A DNA stretch of 64,000 bases from Micromussa lordhowensis (Eukaryota > Cnidaria > Anthozoa > Scleractinia > Lobophylliidae): the NCBI GenBank assembly GCA_964020085.1, contig OZ026596.1:14746237-14810236 (forward strand), in the 5' to 3' direction. Below are positions 22,472 to 34,000 of this stretch, piece by piece; positions within the stretch are counted from its first letter, which is position 1, and every line of letters begins with the position of its first letter. The position numbers and the translations under genes are program-made. The notes under the pieces are model-generated. The model was not told the origin of the DNA. It did no database searches and worked only from the letters and a program-made list of their open reading frames with translations.

Positions 22472-22711
22472 CTTTATCGGATCTGGAGTTGTGCTGTGTC
22501 TTGGAAAACATGACGGGGAAATATCCAGGCTGAAGATTTCTTTCTCGCAGAATGCTACCTCAACCTCAAAAATTCCTCATCAATGTACCATCGGCCTCTT
22601 GCTTTTCTTTTGATTTCTCTTCTTTGAAAAGAACGAACTGTTGCACCAAAACTTTGTATTTCAGGTAGACTTTTCCTTCGAATGTAACAATCAACGCTTG
22701 TTGGGTAGGTA
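22472..22711 (-). pseudogene. Possible unannotated exon-like segment
   Basis: A strong acceptor (T13 then CAG) precedes TACCTACCCAAC. The frame then reads QQALIVTFEGKVYLKYKVLV and FKEEKSKEKQEADGTLMRNF to a TGA. Dropping one T of a T5 run gives VEVAFCEKEIFSLDIS up to a donor-like CGATAAAG-GTAATC. It may be a decayed exon or chance. A weak phase-1 donor (GATG-GTACAT) would make it an upstream exon of the coiled-coil gene, but that splice site is poor. Confidence 0.25.
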
Positions 22712-25700
22712 CTGAAAAAAAAAAAAATTACTCAGTCGGTTTGGCAATTAATGGGAGTAAGTTTGTTGGGTGGGCCCTGGAATAAAATTAAGCAACAGCA
22801 ACACACCCTGACAGAAATTGGAATGGGTCAACAAGGTCAGTGCACGCCATACCTGGACTAGCCGTTCAAGCCTGAATTTTTTCATATATTTCACAACTGC
22901 TTAAGTTGTGTATATAATGCCATAATCATTCGTGTCTTTACATCGTTCTCTGCAGTTCATGATCAAATATATGATCTTTCATACATTCACTTGTGAATAC
23001 AAATCATGACGAACACACAGCCACGTGCACATGTAAAAATCAGATAAAGCATAAATGTTTGTCAGATTCACAATACTATCAAATCAGAATTCAGTATTTC
23101 GCACGGCTTGTAAAGGACCATGTATTAAAAATCGCATTGAGGCGTAATTAATTGATTTTAACACCGACCACACGAAGTACCATTTTTCTGACAAAAGTGT
23201 AATAACTAAGGCACGATAACATCGCCAAAAAAGTCTGAAAAAGTGCAAAACAATAGGAAAAAAAACAATTTACGTTGACTGCAGTTTATCGCTCTACATT
23301 ATCAATACCGGTACTCCTTCACACCTCAACGCGTTTTCTTTGAGAGTTTCTATTATTACGTCACTAAACTTCAGCGATTTCATCCAAAAAAACATGAACT
23401 GGTGGTTGCTAATAATTAGTAATTGATGTCAATTTTAGTTTAAAGACCAATACAGTGTTTACCGTAGTTAGAAATAAAATACATAATCGTGTTTGTGCAA
23501 ACGAACTATTTCTGAAATGCAGTGGGCGGTCGGCGGATTGCGCATTGAAGGGTCAACTGTGAAATTAAGGTGAATGAGACAAATATAAAATATATGAACT
23601 CATCACCGACTATAACAATTTAACACCTAAAACGAAAACACTTGAAAAAACTTCAAAGTACTTTGGGGCTTTTCTAATGAAAATACCGTAAAGCCTTTTA
23701 AAATTACTCCTCTTATGAAGATTCGGCTCTCTCAAGATATTAAGAATTTAAAAACCACTATCAGAAAATAGGAAATCCAAAACAAAATTTTGATTTAATC
23801 AAGACTTTATTCTTACTAAGGTCAACTCAAAAAAGACGGGATAACAGCGAAATAATCTCGCATTGTTCGGCATCATGTTACAAAACAAATAAAAAAGTTT
23901 GAAATTTCTACATTCAAGCAAAGCGTTATGAGCGTTACATCGATCAGTAGTCATAGGGAGAGACTATCAAAACCCAACAAGATATAATGCATCTAAATAC
24001 CTTTCGTATTAAGCTTTTCTGGCGTAGAAAAAAACAAACAACTGTGAAAATCGCCCGTCAGCAAGAAACCGAATTCGTCGTATTGCCGTTTTTCTTCTTA
24101 CAGCGAAGTGAAGGAATGTTACCGAAAAAAACGCAGTGACCAACAGTGAATTTATTCCAGCCGGTTAATCCATGTTTGCCCTAAAAGAGAAGAACAAATA
24201 AAACTCCAAAAAATTAATAGACCATAATAGATCAATGTGTAAAGTGTAAACAAATTAGCTCGAAGAACGAAGACAAACATGGCTGGTTCGAAACGACTCT
24301 GTAATGATAATAAACACGAACTGGTATATAATAACCTGACCTGATCAGTTGTAGCTGACTAGTGCCGGCGACAGCTTTCACGTGTATATCGAAGCTGTTA
24401 TTCCGAGCTAGTGTGGTTGGGCAACTCACTTGATTAACTTTCATTGTTTGCTCGTGATGTTTGCATGATTCATTAAATCAAAGATTGGTCGTGATCATGT
24501 AAATTCACTTTACAACAATGACCTAAACCATAGTTAGTGGAGGAGAAAAATATATAAAATATAATAATATAAATGCGACAAGAACTACAAAATTCAAAAT
24601 AGTTATTATTTACGTACATCAGGAATACACTGAATACTGATCAAATAGTCGAAACAACACAGTGATTGATTCTTCGGAACAATTGAACCGCTTGAAAGTT
24701 AAATTTGTACATACACACAGTTCACTGTACAAAAGCAGCTATCCTTTTCGTAGACAGAACAGGCCCCGTGCGTTTGACAATCAATCCCATTGCCCACTCA
24801 TTGCACAGGATCAAGGTGAACTTGCCACAAACAGGCTCACAAAAACCAAACAACTGTGAAAATCTCGTGGTCATCTGAGCATTTAATGTATCGTAAGTCT
24901 GTCAATAGTGTCAAGACAAAGATAAAATTTGTTCGATGTTGCACCTATCCAAAATCGGACTAAGCTATTTCATAGTGTAGTTCCAGATAACCTCATACTG
25001 CGAGAAACTGTTGCATGATGGCTACAGCAAACAAACTCCAATCTGCGCAAGAAACGCAGAACGGCAACAAACCAATATCAACTTCACGGAATAACAATTT
25101 AAAAGTGAACAGTTGGTACATACCCTGCTTGTTGAAATCCTTGACAAACGTGCAATGCAAAGTGAACTAGATTCCTCAGAACGAAACGGCAGCGATCAAC
25201 GGAGGGTTATTGACAAGCTGTGTTACGACAACTGTTCCTGTCGGCGCTCAGTAGCGCCGCTTTCTTGAATTTAAATAACCCGAGGGAATTTGCTAAGTCG
25301 CTAGCTGTGAACAACACACAAAGAACTCGTGCTTGCTGTAAACCTGAGGTAGAGAGAGCCAAGCCGCAAACGATCAGCTCATTGTCAAAGGTTACGGCGC
25401 AATTTTATACTCAGCGGGTATTCCTTGTGATATGGAATGAATGGAATGCAATATTATACCTACACCCTCAATCATATTGTTCACTAGTGGAAATTAGAGC
25501 AGGACTGTCTGCAAAGAAACCAAACAGAAAACATTTTTCATCAAAATTAAAATCCGTGCATATTATAGTAATCTTAGACACACAACGACATGACAGTATA
25601 AATTTCAATCCGAAACCTTGCGGATTATTATTCCAGATAATGTTCATCTTGACCATGGATACATCTCCACAACGTCCTCGTAAGAGGGAAGGCAGACTGA

Positions 25701-25978
25701 CAAAGCCTTCAGATATAAAGTGTACAGGATGAACAACTCTAACAACACTCTTAATTAAAGAGGTATCGAACACAGTTTGTCCTATTTACTCTCTAAACAG
25801 GGGGATTGAAACAGCAAACTAGCAAGAAGTTTTTTTTTCATCTCGGCTTATGGTAGGGGTAGCGACACTAAAATTGTCTTGTATGCATGTCTAAAGGCAC
25901 GTTTTCAATTTACCTGACCACCGGATTTGAGTGATTTATACCGACTTTGCCGGACTTTGCCGGACTTTGCCACTTCCA
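22712..25978. other. Intergenic, no supported gene
   Basis: AT-rich sequence with short unconvincing ORFs. A minus-strand splice-donor-like site (AACAAGCAGG-GTATGT) near 25122 could end a 5' non-coding exon of the coiled-coil gene, but nothing confirms it. Confidence 0.4.
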
Positions 25979-25987
25979 CTAAAATTT

Positions 25988-26202
25988 CAATCTCGTTCCC
26001 AGAGTCTTCGTTCCCCTTGACCAGCGGTCGGAAATACGAGAGCTCTGGGAGCAACGATTTGAATAACAAAGGAAATAAACCGAATTCTGCCCATCCAGTT
26101 TCACTGCGCAGTCTGAAGCGTATGCCTGAAATGTGGTTGCTCCCAGAGCTCTCGTTTTCCGACCGCTGGTCAAAGGGAACGAAGACCCTGGGAACGAGAT
26201 TG
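25988..26202. mobile_element. MITE with CAATCTCGTTCCCAG termini and 9-bp duplication
   Basis: Arms begin CAATCTCGTTCCCAGAGTCT on the left and, on the complement, CAATCTCGTTCCCAGGGTCT on the right. Inner arms pair (CCAGCGGTCGGAAA with TTTCCGACCGCTGG). The 9-mer CTAAAATTT flanks both sides (25979-25987 and 26203-26211). Non-coding. Confidence 0.9.
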
Positions 26203-26597
26203 CTAAAATTTACTAAAGGTGGCTCGTACCAGTTTTCAGGTTTTTGACGGCTCGTAACTTTGTAAGAATAGAACAAAAAGGCAGACCAGGGTCACTGTAG
26301 TATTTTTGTAAATTTGGATTATATAATTTATACTTTACCTAAAACAGCTGTTATTTTGTCGTCAGCAGTTACCATGGCAATATTCCAAAAGGATTTTCCA
26401 GACCTGTTTTTTCGCTTATGTCACTAATTGCGTTCTCGAGGTACGAGAGAACGCTTCCTAATTTTGTTTTCGCAGGCGCCAGAAAGCGAGAATTTTTGGA
26501 CTGCAAATTGGCCGCCCCTGTAAAGTTTTTCAGGGGTTTTGAGCCTCGTTTTCGTGTCCATCTGCTACGTCATGCTTGTTCTCTTGTGGCTTTTTTC

Positions 26598-26653
26598 CAA
26601 CCTCGTTCCCAGGGTCCTCTCTCTACCTCGAGAGGACCCTGGGAACGAGGTTG
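26598..26653. mobile_element. 56-bp minimal MITE of the same family
   Basis: Perfect 24-bp arms, starting CAACCTCGTTCCCAGGG, around an 8-nt loop. Flanks GCTTTTTTC (26589-26597) and GCTTCTTTC (26654-26662) are a 9-bp duplication with one mismatch. It lies inside an ORF at 26539-27081 that is therefore not a gene. Confidence 0.85.
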
Positions 26654-26662
26654 GCTTCTTTC

Positions 26663-27725
26663 GTGATTTTCAACGTTTTGAGGTTTTCATTGAACAGGTT
26701 TTTCACTCTGATTGCATTCGACAAAAAAGAGAATGCAGTCCCAATGCAGACGGCGTGAGATTTTTTGGCCGGGCGAAAACAAATTACACCATCGCAAAGC
26801 ACGTGTATACGAGACGATTTGTGCTCATTTCTAGAAGTTTTGATTCTGGACCGTGCGAGGCCTGTTTGGTCAGCATGCGAGATAACGTGCTTTTGTTACA
26901 TAGCTGGGATGGACGACCGTATTTTATTCTGTTCACAAACACGACTTTGCATCGCCTTGGCTCTGTGATGTTAACCGTGGGATCTAATAATTATTGCCAG
27001 TCGCACGAAGTTTGTCCGGGAGTTTGTTTACGACAAAACAAGGATAAACGGAAACGCGAGAGCAAATGTTACAGATGTTAGCTGATATTAGTGCTTCCAG
27101 CTCAGAATACTAGAAGTAACACAACTATCCTTTTTGAAAATTAGCCTTTATGCGTAAACATTACCAGTAAAAGTGAGAATGAGACGTGTTGATGGCATCA
27201 AATTGTGAATTTACCGAAACTGGAGCCGTCACGCAACGTGTCATCAAAGGTCATATCAAAAATCGCATTAGCAAGGAAAATCAATAACAAGGAAATCAAA
27301 ACCACAGAACATAGTGGACTTTGTCAGTATGTTACATGTCTGTAAAACTTCAGCCGTTCACATAAAGATAATGATTTCAGCAACAGATAACTATTATCAC
27401 AGGCGGAGAACGCACTCCTAATCTTTGATTACTATCCCGCTCGTCCAGAAACCGCTTTTTCGATCGTCCCCACTGACTGAGAGCCTGAAACAGGCTATAC
27501 TAGTAAGTAAAAAATTAACCCGGTGACCCAATTGTTTTTTTAAACCATAGCTTTTGGCATCTGAAAAGGGAAACGCACAACAATTTTTAAAAAAAAATTA
27601 CGAAGCCGATTTCTTGTAAACTTGGAAAAACGACAATTTGCACAGAGTGCAAATTTCCTTCCGTAGAATTTTTTTAGTTTTTTTTTTCTGACGTTTGCTC
27701 TCAATGATAACATTATATTAAAACA
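26663..27725. other. Intergenic, no supported gene
   Basis: Only chance ORFs; no terminal repeats recognised. Confidence 0.4.
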
Positions 27726-28312
27726 ATAGATCGTTTTCACTTGACGTCATCACTTTCTAAAATCTTTAACTAAAGATCCACCAAAGTTTTCATCCTCATC
27801 AGGTATAAGAGGTGACATATTTATATCTGTCTACAACTTTACAGCTCAATAGCGTGCCTCGTTTGGAAACCAGAGCATTTTGAATTTCCGGGTTATGGAG
27901 GTGCGTGACGCAAGGCTACGATCACATTTGTTGAAAAATATATACTTATCTCATGATTTGGAGCCCTGTTAGAAGCTAGAGCATTAGGAAAAGTGCTTAT
28001 GTAAATACTTGTTTTTCAGTACTGATAATCAGTCGCCTAGAAAGCCAAAGTAAGTTCCAGATGTTTACACTATTTTCCGGCCGCCTTATTGGTGTACCAT
28101 GGAGGTACACCAATATGGCGTTTCCATACTGGGCTCTGTAAATTTCTGCGAAACGTTTCGACGAATATCTGAAGTTTGGGGAAACGCACAGGGCTAAAAC
28201 TTGGAGAAGTGTCTTATTTTTTTATCTTCTATAACATCACAATTTCTCAGCTTTTTCCACTGGATAGTTTTCGATTTATTTTTTTATTGCGTGACAGTGA
28301 AAACGATCTATA
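27726..28312. repeat. Dispersed repeat with ATAGATCGTTTTCACT termini and palindromic centre
   Basis: Terminal ATAGATCGTTTTCACT is matched by AGTGAAAACGATCTAT at the right end. Inside is the palindrome CGCCTTATTGGTGTACC/GGTACACCAATATGGCG. A divergent copy of the inner and right parts is at about 29350-29790. Confidence 0.75.
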
Positions 28313-28525
28313 AAAAGAAATGCGGACAAATCCGGATTTCAATACATTTCTCTGTAAATTTTTTACCTCTTTAAATGCCTGTATCTCAGTGAAAACTAAC
28401 CCGATTAACACCACACTTGGGGATTTTGTGAATCTCGGTGTGCTCTTTCTGACTATGTGAATCAATAGTTGCTAATCCCATAATTTACAGACTCGTACCT
28501 AGTCCTTCACGGTATGAAATCAGGC

Positions 28526-28861
28526 AATAGACCTTTTTACCGATACGGCGGCCATCTTGAATTCTATTGTTTTGACTGAGAAATTATGGGCTGCCGAGGG
28601 GGCAATCGCTGGAAAACTTATCGTATACACAGCTTTCAGGATAAATTTTTACTGCTTGTCTCTCATATTCCATAACAAATATTACAAGCGTTACATCTTT
28701 CCGTCACGATATTTGGCAGTTGTTCCTATGGTTATCGAAAAATTATTGTTAAAAGTTATCACGCCACAGTATTCTTTTTAATTATTTCTCATCAGCCCCC
28801 TGGGCATCCCATAATTTCCTCGGAATTCAAGATGGCCGCCGTATCGGTAAAAAGGTCTATT
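28526..28861. mobile_element. MITE with 36-bp or longer TIRs (AATAGACCTTTTTACCGATA)
   Basis: Left arm AATAGACCTTTTTACCGATA continues CGGCGGCCATCTTGAATTC; the right arm is its exact complement. Pairing resumes farther in (GAAATTATGGG and CCCATAATTTC). Confidence 0.9.
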
Positions 28862-28867
28862 ACCCGA

Positions 28868-29213
28868 CAATCTCGTTCCCAGAGCCCACGTGCCTTTTGG
28901 TCAGCACCAAGACACGGAGCTCTGGAATAATCAATTTCCAGAGACCAAGAATTTAGGACTTCCGGTTTCACAGCGCATGCGTGGCTTGGTTTATTTGGAG
29001 TCCAGAGGTGAAGTCGATGTGAATACGTTCCACAAAGACATTCAATACGCACTGGAAAGACTAGGAAAGTCGAAATTTGGCTTTGAAAGAACGACAGTTA
29101 TCAAATTTTAAAAGCAAAAGAAACGAGGGCTCTGGGAACGAGCTTGTTGATTATTCCAGAGCTCCGTGTCTTGGTGCTGACCAAAAGGCACGTGGGCTCT
29201 GGGAACGAGATTG
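28868..29213. mobile_element. MITE with 67-bp perfect TIRs and 9-bp duplication
   Basis: Arms start CAATCTCGTTCCCAGAGCCC and match without error for 67 bp. The flanking duplication is ATTACCCGA (28859-28867, 29214-29222). An additional internal terminus-like word (CTCTGGGAACGAGCTTG) at about 29131 suggests an older nested end. The interior has no credible coding sequence. Confidence 0.92.
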
Positions 29214-29349
29214 ATTACCCGATTACCCAGAGCGTGCAACTTTGCACATGACGTCACTAAAACTATTGATCCTCCTGATATTTTACTTTCATGATGTAAT
29301 AAGAGCAGCTGAAAACTAATATCCATAAACATTTGTGCTCAGAATGGGT

Positions 29350-29790
29350 TCTTGGTTTTGTGATAGACCACTCTTGAATTTCTTACATGTAAGCTTTTGC
29401 GTGACACGACATTTACATGACGGCCGTGTTGGTCAAAAAGTGACCTATTTGAGGACTTATTTCGGGGAATTTAGCTGAACAGTTCTTGTATTAGAAAAAG
29501 TATCATTTTAATGTTTTTTAGTTCCTCGAGAGATGAATTCACGCTTTTGTAGCATTTCCGGCCGCCATGTTGGTGCCCATCCGGATGGTCACCAACATGG
29601 CGTCCCCATGCAAATCTCTATAAATTTGGGTAAAAAGTTTCTCCGCATATCTTGTTAAGAAATATTATTTTCACCTGAATCTTGGCGAGAGTCTTTGCAT
29701 ACTTACCTTCTTTCTTTTCTCAGATTCTGGACTTATCTATTGAACGGTTTTGATTTTTATTTTGAACGGCGTGACCAAAACCAGCAATAT
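29350..29790. repeat. Second copy of the palindrome-centred repeat
   Basis: CATTTCCGGCCGCCATGTTG, then GGTCACCAACATGGCG, then CCCATGCAAATCTCTATAAA. This parallels 28073-28150 base for base with gaps. The right end (GAACGGTTTTGATTTTTATT, GGCGTGACC) parallels 28266-28290. Confidence 0.65.
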
Positions 29791-30519
29791 TCGTGCAACG
29801 GCGTTTTTACAAGTAGTTTTAGATACGCCTTTCCCGCAAAAATTACTGTTTCCGGTGACGTCCGCATCGAAACAAATCTGATAAAAAAATAAATAAAATA
29901 ACGGCCAAGGTACAATATTCGCTATTCGTTCTCCGCTTGTCCTTCCATCAGATGGCCTTCCCACAATACCACTAAAAAGTGAATTAAAAAAACAATTAAA
30001 TACATAAATTAATCTAGAAATAGAAATATGTAAGAAATAATTTTTTTTTTCAAAAAAAAAAACTCTTCATATTTCATTTAGTTCAAATGGTAGATTTAAC
30101 TAACACGTGAAGGTAGATGTTTTGGTGTCTATTTCGGAAAATGCTTGTATGAAGAGAATTTGCGGAAGACTAGATCGGAATGTCGCCAATAAAACGGTTT
30201 TCGAGTATCTTTATCGCGTAGTTGTGGAATGCATTTCGCCGTGATTTTTGATTGATCGCAATATAATTAACAAGTCATGCAAAGCTTAAATGTTTGGCAA
30301 GTGAAACGTTTGGTCACAGAAGCAAAATTTTGGCGGGGATAAAAATGAGAGAAACGGTTTATCGTATCCCTTCGAAGTCTGTGTAAGCGCAGTGTAGTTA
30401 TTTAGGGTTCTATAGCCTGACATATTGTCACCTGTCCTGGTACTTGTTATTACGGAAACAGTAAGAAATAAAATGAAATGGGTGTCAGATGGCTTTGGTT
30501 TGAATTGTTTTGTTCTTTT

Positions 30520-30532
30520 TTTTTTTTTTAGG
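30520..30532 (+). promoter_or_regulatory. Possible 5'-UTR splice acceptor of SWAP70
   Basis: A long T-rich tract ends in TAG before GATCCAAGATTCC, about 200 bp ahead of the start codon. It would fit a non-coding first exon spliced here. No upstream partner was identified in 29790-30519. Confidence 0.35.
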
Positions 30533-30729
30533 ATCCAAGATTCCGTAGCTGATCTACGAGTTTATGGGTGAAGAGTCACCCTGTTCGCCCTAATCTTTGT
30601 TACTTTTGTACTTCGTTCAACATTCAATTGTGACAATTTTACTCACCCAGGGGGACGCGGGTGATCTAATAATGACGTAACCTTTGACGCATCCACGAAA
30701 TTCCGCAACTCGAGCTGAAGTGAGATATA

Positions 30730-31006
30730 ATGGAAGAAAGTGACGCAGAGAATTCGAAGGAAAAGCAATCCTCAGTTAAACTAGAAAGTGATGTTCTCAA
30801 TAGCATCAGACATACATTTCAAACGTTAGATGAAACAAATTCGGGAAAAGTTGCCAAATCAAAGTTACAAGTTCTGTGTGCGAGCATTTGTCGTGACATT
30901 GGTGTTACGTTCGATACCCAACATCTCACGGACTTCAAGTCTACTTCAACTACTATTACTTTCCAAGATTTTGTAAAATATCTTCAAGGTCACCTTCTTG
31001 TTAAAG
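30730..31006 (+). CDS. SWAP70: SWAP70 coding exon 1 (EF-hand-like region)
   Basis: Starts MEESDAENSKEK and continues LNSIRHTFQTLDETNSGKVA, matching the N-terminal EF-hand-like block of the family. The donor is GTTAAAG before GTAGGCT, leaving phase 1. The frame stays open past the donor to 31059, but that part is intronic. The ATG is the first in frame and has A at -3 not conserved strongly; upstream stops make an earlier start unlikely. Confidence 0.92.
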
Positions 31007-34000
31007 GTAGGCTAGATATTTATGTTTGTACAGTTAGGGATGGCAATCGCCGTTTCTAATTAATGATCGACCATTTCAGTACTTCGATTTGTTAAAATAT
31101 TATTGAAAGTTGTTTTAAATGAAAATTGTTATAAATGATCGTAAATCCTTTAAGTCCTACATAGCTGGAATCCTTGACTGTGACCCAAAAATGTTTTTGC
31201 TTTCACATGTTTGCCTTATAGCTTAAGCTATAATATTATTATATATTCAGTGACTTGAAGTAAAGGGTAGAACATTTTAATTCACTTAATTCAAGTTATT
31301 ATTCATTCCAAATATTTCCCCGTTTCTGATTGGTTAAAACCACACGCTTAATTCACCATAACCAGCTGCTGTTGACCAAATTTGCAAAGAATTTTGTCAC
31401 ATTCAACCAATGACGTCAAAAGTGCAGCCCGCTGCAGATTATTGAACCATTGACCAAGAAAACCTGGGGACAAGGTTGTGTTATTTTAACAAAGTTGTTA
31501 AAATTGTTTGAGGGTGTGCAATTTTTAAAAATAAAACTCATTTTCTCCTTTAAGAGTTTGAAAATATTTTGAATGAATAATAAAGCAATATGATTGAATT
31601 TGGCTTTCGTAGGATATGAAGAATTCTGCAGATCTCGTAGGGTGTTGTCCACCTTGGCCTTCAGCCTCAGGGGATAACATTTCCCTCGACCTGCAGCATC
31701 CTTCATATCCTACTCATCCTCATTCAATAATTGCTTAATATCGAATGAGAACTGCATTCAAAAGTAGTTATTTCTCAGATTGGAAATAATCAAATATGAA
31801 ACAATATAAAATGTTGTGTTCACAAATGCTTTTCTCTTATTAACAGCCCAAGCAGTAACAATAGATTACTCCAAAGTCCACCAGCTGTGTTGGACAGTTG
31901 TACAACAGAAGTTCTTCAAATGTTCTGACCATGAATATATAAGTGAAGATGCTGCATTCAAGCAGTTTCTTGTTTTTAATATTTTGGATATTGAAGAAAT
32001 TTCTAAAGTTGAAAAAGAAGAAATTGCTGTAATTCTTGAGAAGTTTGTACATGCCATGGGAAAAGCTTGGGATCAAAAGCCTCTGCAAGAATATTGTGAA
32101 GAAAATCACCTACTAACATTCTGGCAGTATTTGGAATGTTTGGAGAAGTATATTGCAGGGAATGAGAAATGGTGAGGTTAACTGATGTCTAATTCATATT
32201 TTCAAACTTACTTTTAGCATAAGGTATAACTTTACACTTTGTATTCAGATCTAATGTGTGCAGTCATTAACGTTTGTGGTAATTAGGTATTCAACTTATA
32301 ATCCCATGTACTTTATGTAACTACATGTATGAATGTACAAAGAATATAAGAAGAACAATTGTTGATAATTAAATTGTATACAGTCGAACCTCCTGTAAAT
32401 GACCACCCAAATGTCAAGCCTGGGTTGTTGCTTATGAGAGCTTAGACCACATATTGGGTCAAAATTTGTGCATTTTTTCTTTAAATTTTAAAGAGTCAAT
32501 ATCAAGAAAAATCTTGTACTAAATTCCATTGTAAAATTTCCATCTCTTGTACTACCCAGCAATGCAATAATGTTGCAACACCTTATTATCCAATTTCTGC
32601 TCTATTATCTGTCAAGTGGTCACTTAGGGTAGGTTAAAAAAAAAAGAATTTTAATATGTGCTAAAACCAAGAAGATGGATGCTGGACGTTGGACAATGGA
32701 CAATGGACGGCTTGCCCATTTTAAGGTCAAATTTCTCAAAAACCAAATTGACAAAAACCACTGGCTTTTGTGATGCACCGTCACATAAACGCGGTGACGT
32801 GACATGTGACAAATTTGTAATGCAATCTTTGGGGGTATGATTTCCATATAAGAAAGAGTTGGCCCGCAATGTCACTTGAATTGAAGGGCTTCCTGCAAAA
32901 AGGGCGTATATCGCTTTTTTAGCAGATTTTCATTTTCTGGCACACTGACTTGTGTTGACATGAGAAACATTGTTCCGTAATTGATTTTGTTGGTTTGCGC
33001 TTCGTTTTCGAGAAATAACGTATGCAAAAAACTCAGTCTTTGAAAAACAAAAGAATTGGAGTATGAATTTCTGTTTGAGTGTTAGGGCCTTCTTTTAATG
33101 TAAGACGTGGTATCAAGTTTAGAATACTGTCACACACAAACCAAACCTAGCCTCCTCCGCTTACCACTCGGTTGTTTCAGAGATGTACGTGACAGATATT
33201 GATTTTTCAGGTACTCCACTTATGACATATAATGGTTTCTCAAGCACTTTTAGAATCAACAATGAATGGGAAAAGCACATACATTACAATTGAATTACAT
33301 GTGTTTGCCGTCCACCCCGACATGCTCATACTACTATGAACTGCGTACAATCTCTAATAATTCATGTGACATTCCGGGTCAACTCGTTTTTATATGAAAA
33401 TCATATCCCCAAAGATTGTGTGACAAATTTGTCACATGTCGCGTTCCCCCATTTATGTGATGTTGCATATCATCTATTCTCTATCCTCGGTTATCCATTG
33501 TCTATTGTCCATCCTCTATCATCCATTGTCTATCATCCGGCATCTATTGTCCAGAATCCATCATCTGTGTTTTAGCACAGGCCAAAAATAAAAAGGCCAA
33601 AAATAAAAGAGGCCAGAGTCACTTATGAGAGGTGGTCACTTACAAGAGGTTCCAAATATAGTGATTTGACTTGGAAACTTTTGGTATTTTGGAAAAGTGG
33701 TTGCTGAGGAGAGGTGGTTGTAATTGATTGATTGATTGATTGATTAAATTTTTATTGATCCAACTAAACACTTGCAGACATACGTGCAAGTTTACAATGC
33801 AAGTTTACAATGCATAACTACAAACATTAAAACTAAATAAAGTTAAAAAGATATCTATTTATAAAACAGCGCTTAAAGCGCTCTGTGCGAATGCGTGGTA
33901 ACGTATAATCATGACCACGTTGTCGTAAAGATTGATATGTACGTTTGCTCGGTAGAAGATCTGTTAAACAATGAGTATCTGTATGTGTGATTTTTTCCCA

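Noticed and set aside
26539..27081. 180-codon plus-strand ORF
   Set aside because: Its N-terminal part runs through the 56-bp MITE (residues NLVPRVLSLPREDPGNEV are translated terminal repeats). The remainder has no recognisable domain or splice context.
28890..29111. 73-codon ORF inside the 28868-29213 MITE
   Set aside because: It begins within the terminal repeat and has no homology that I recognise.
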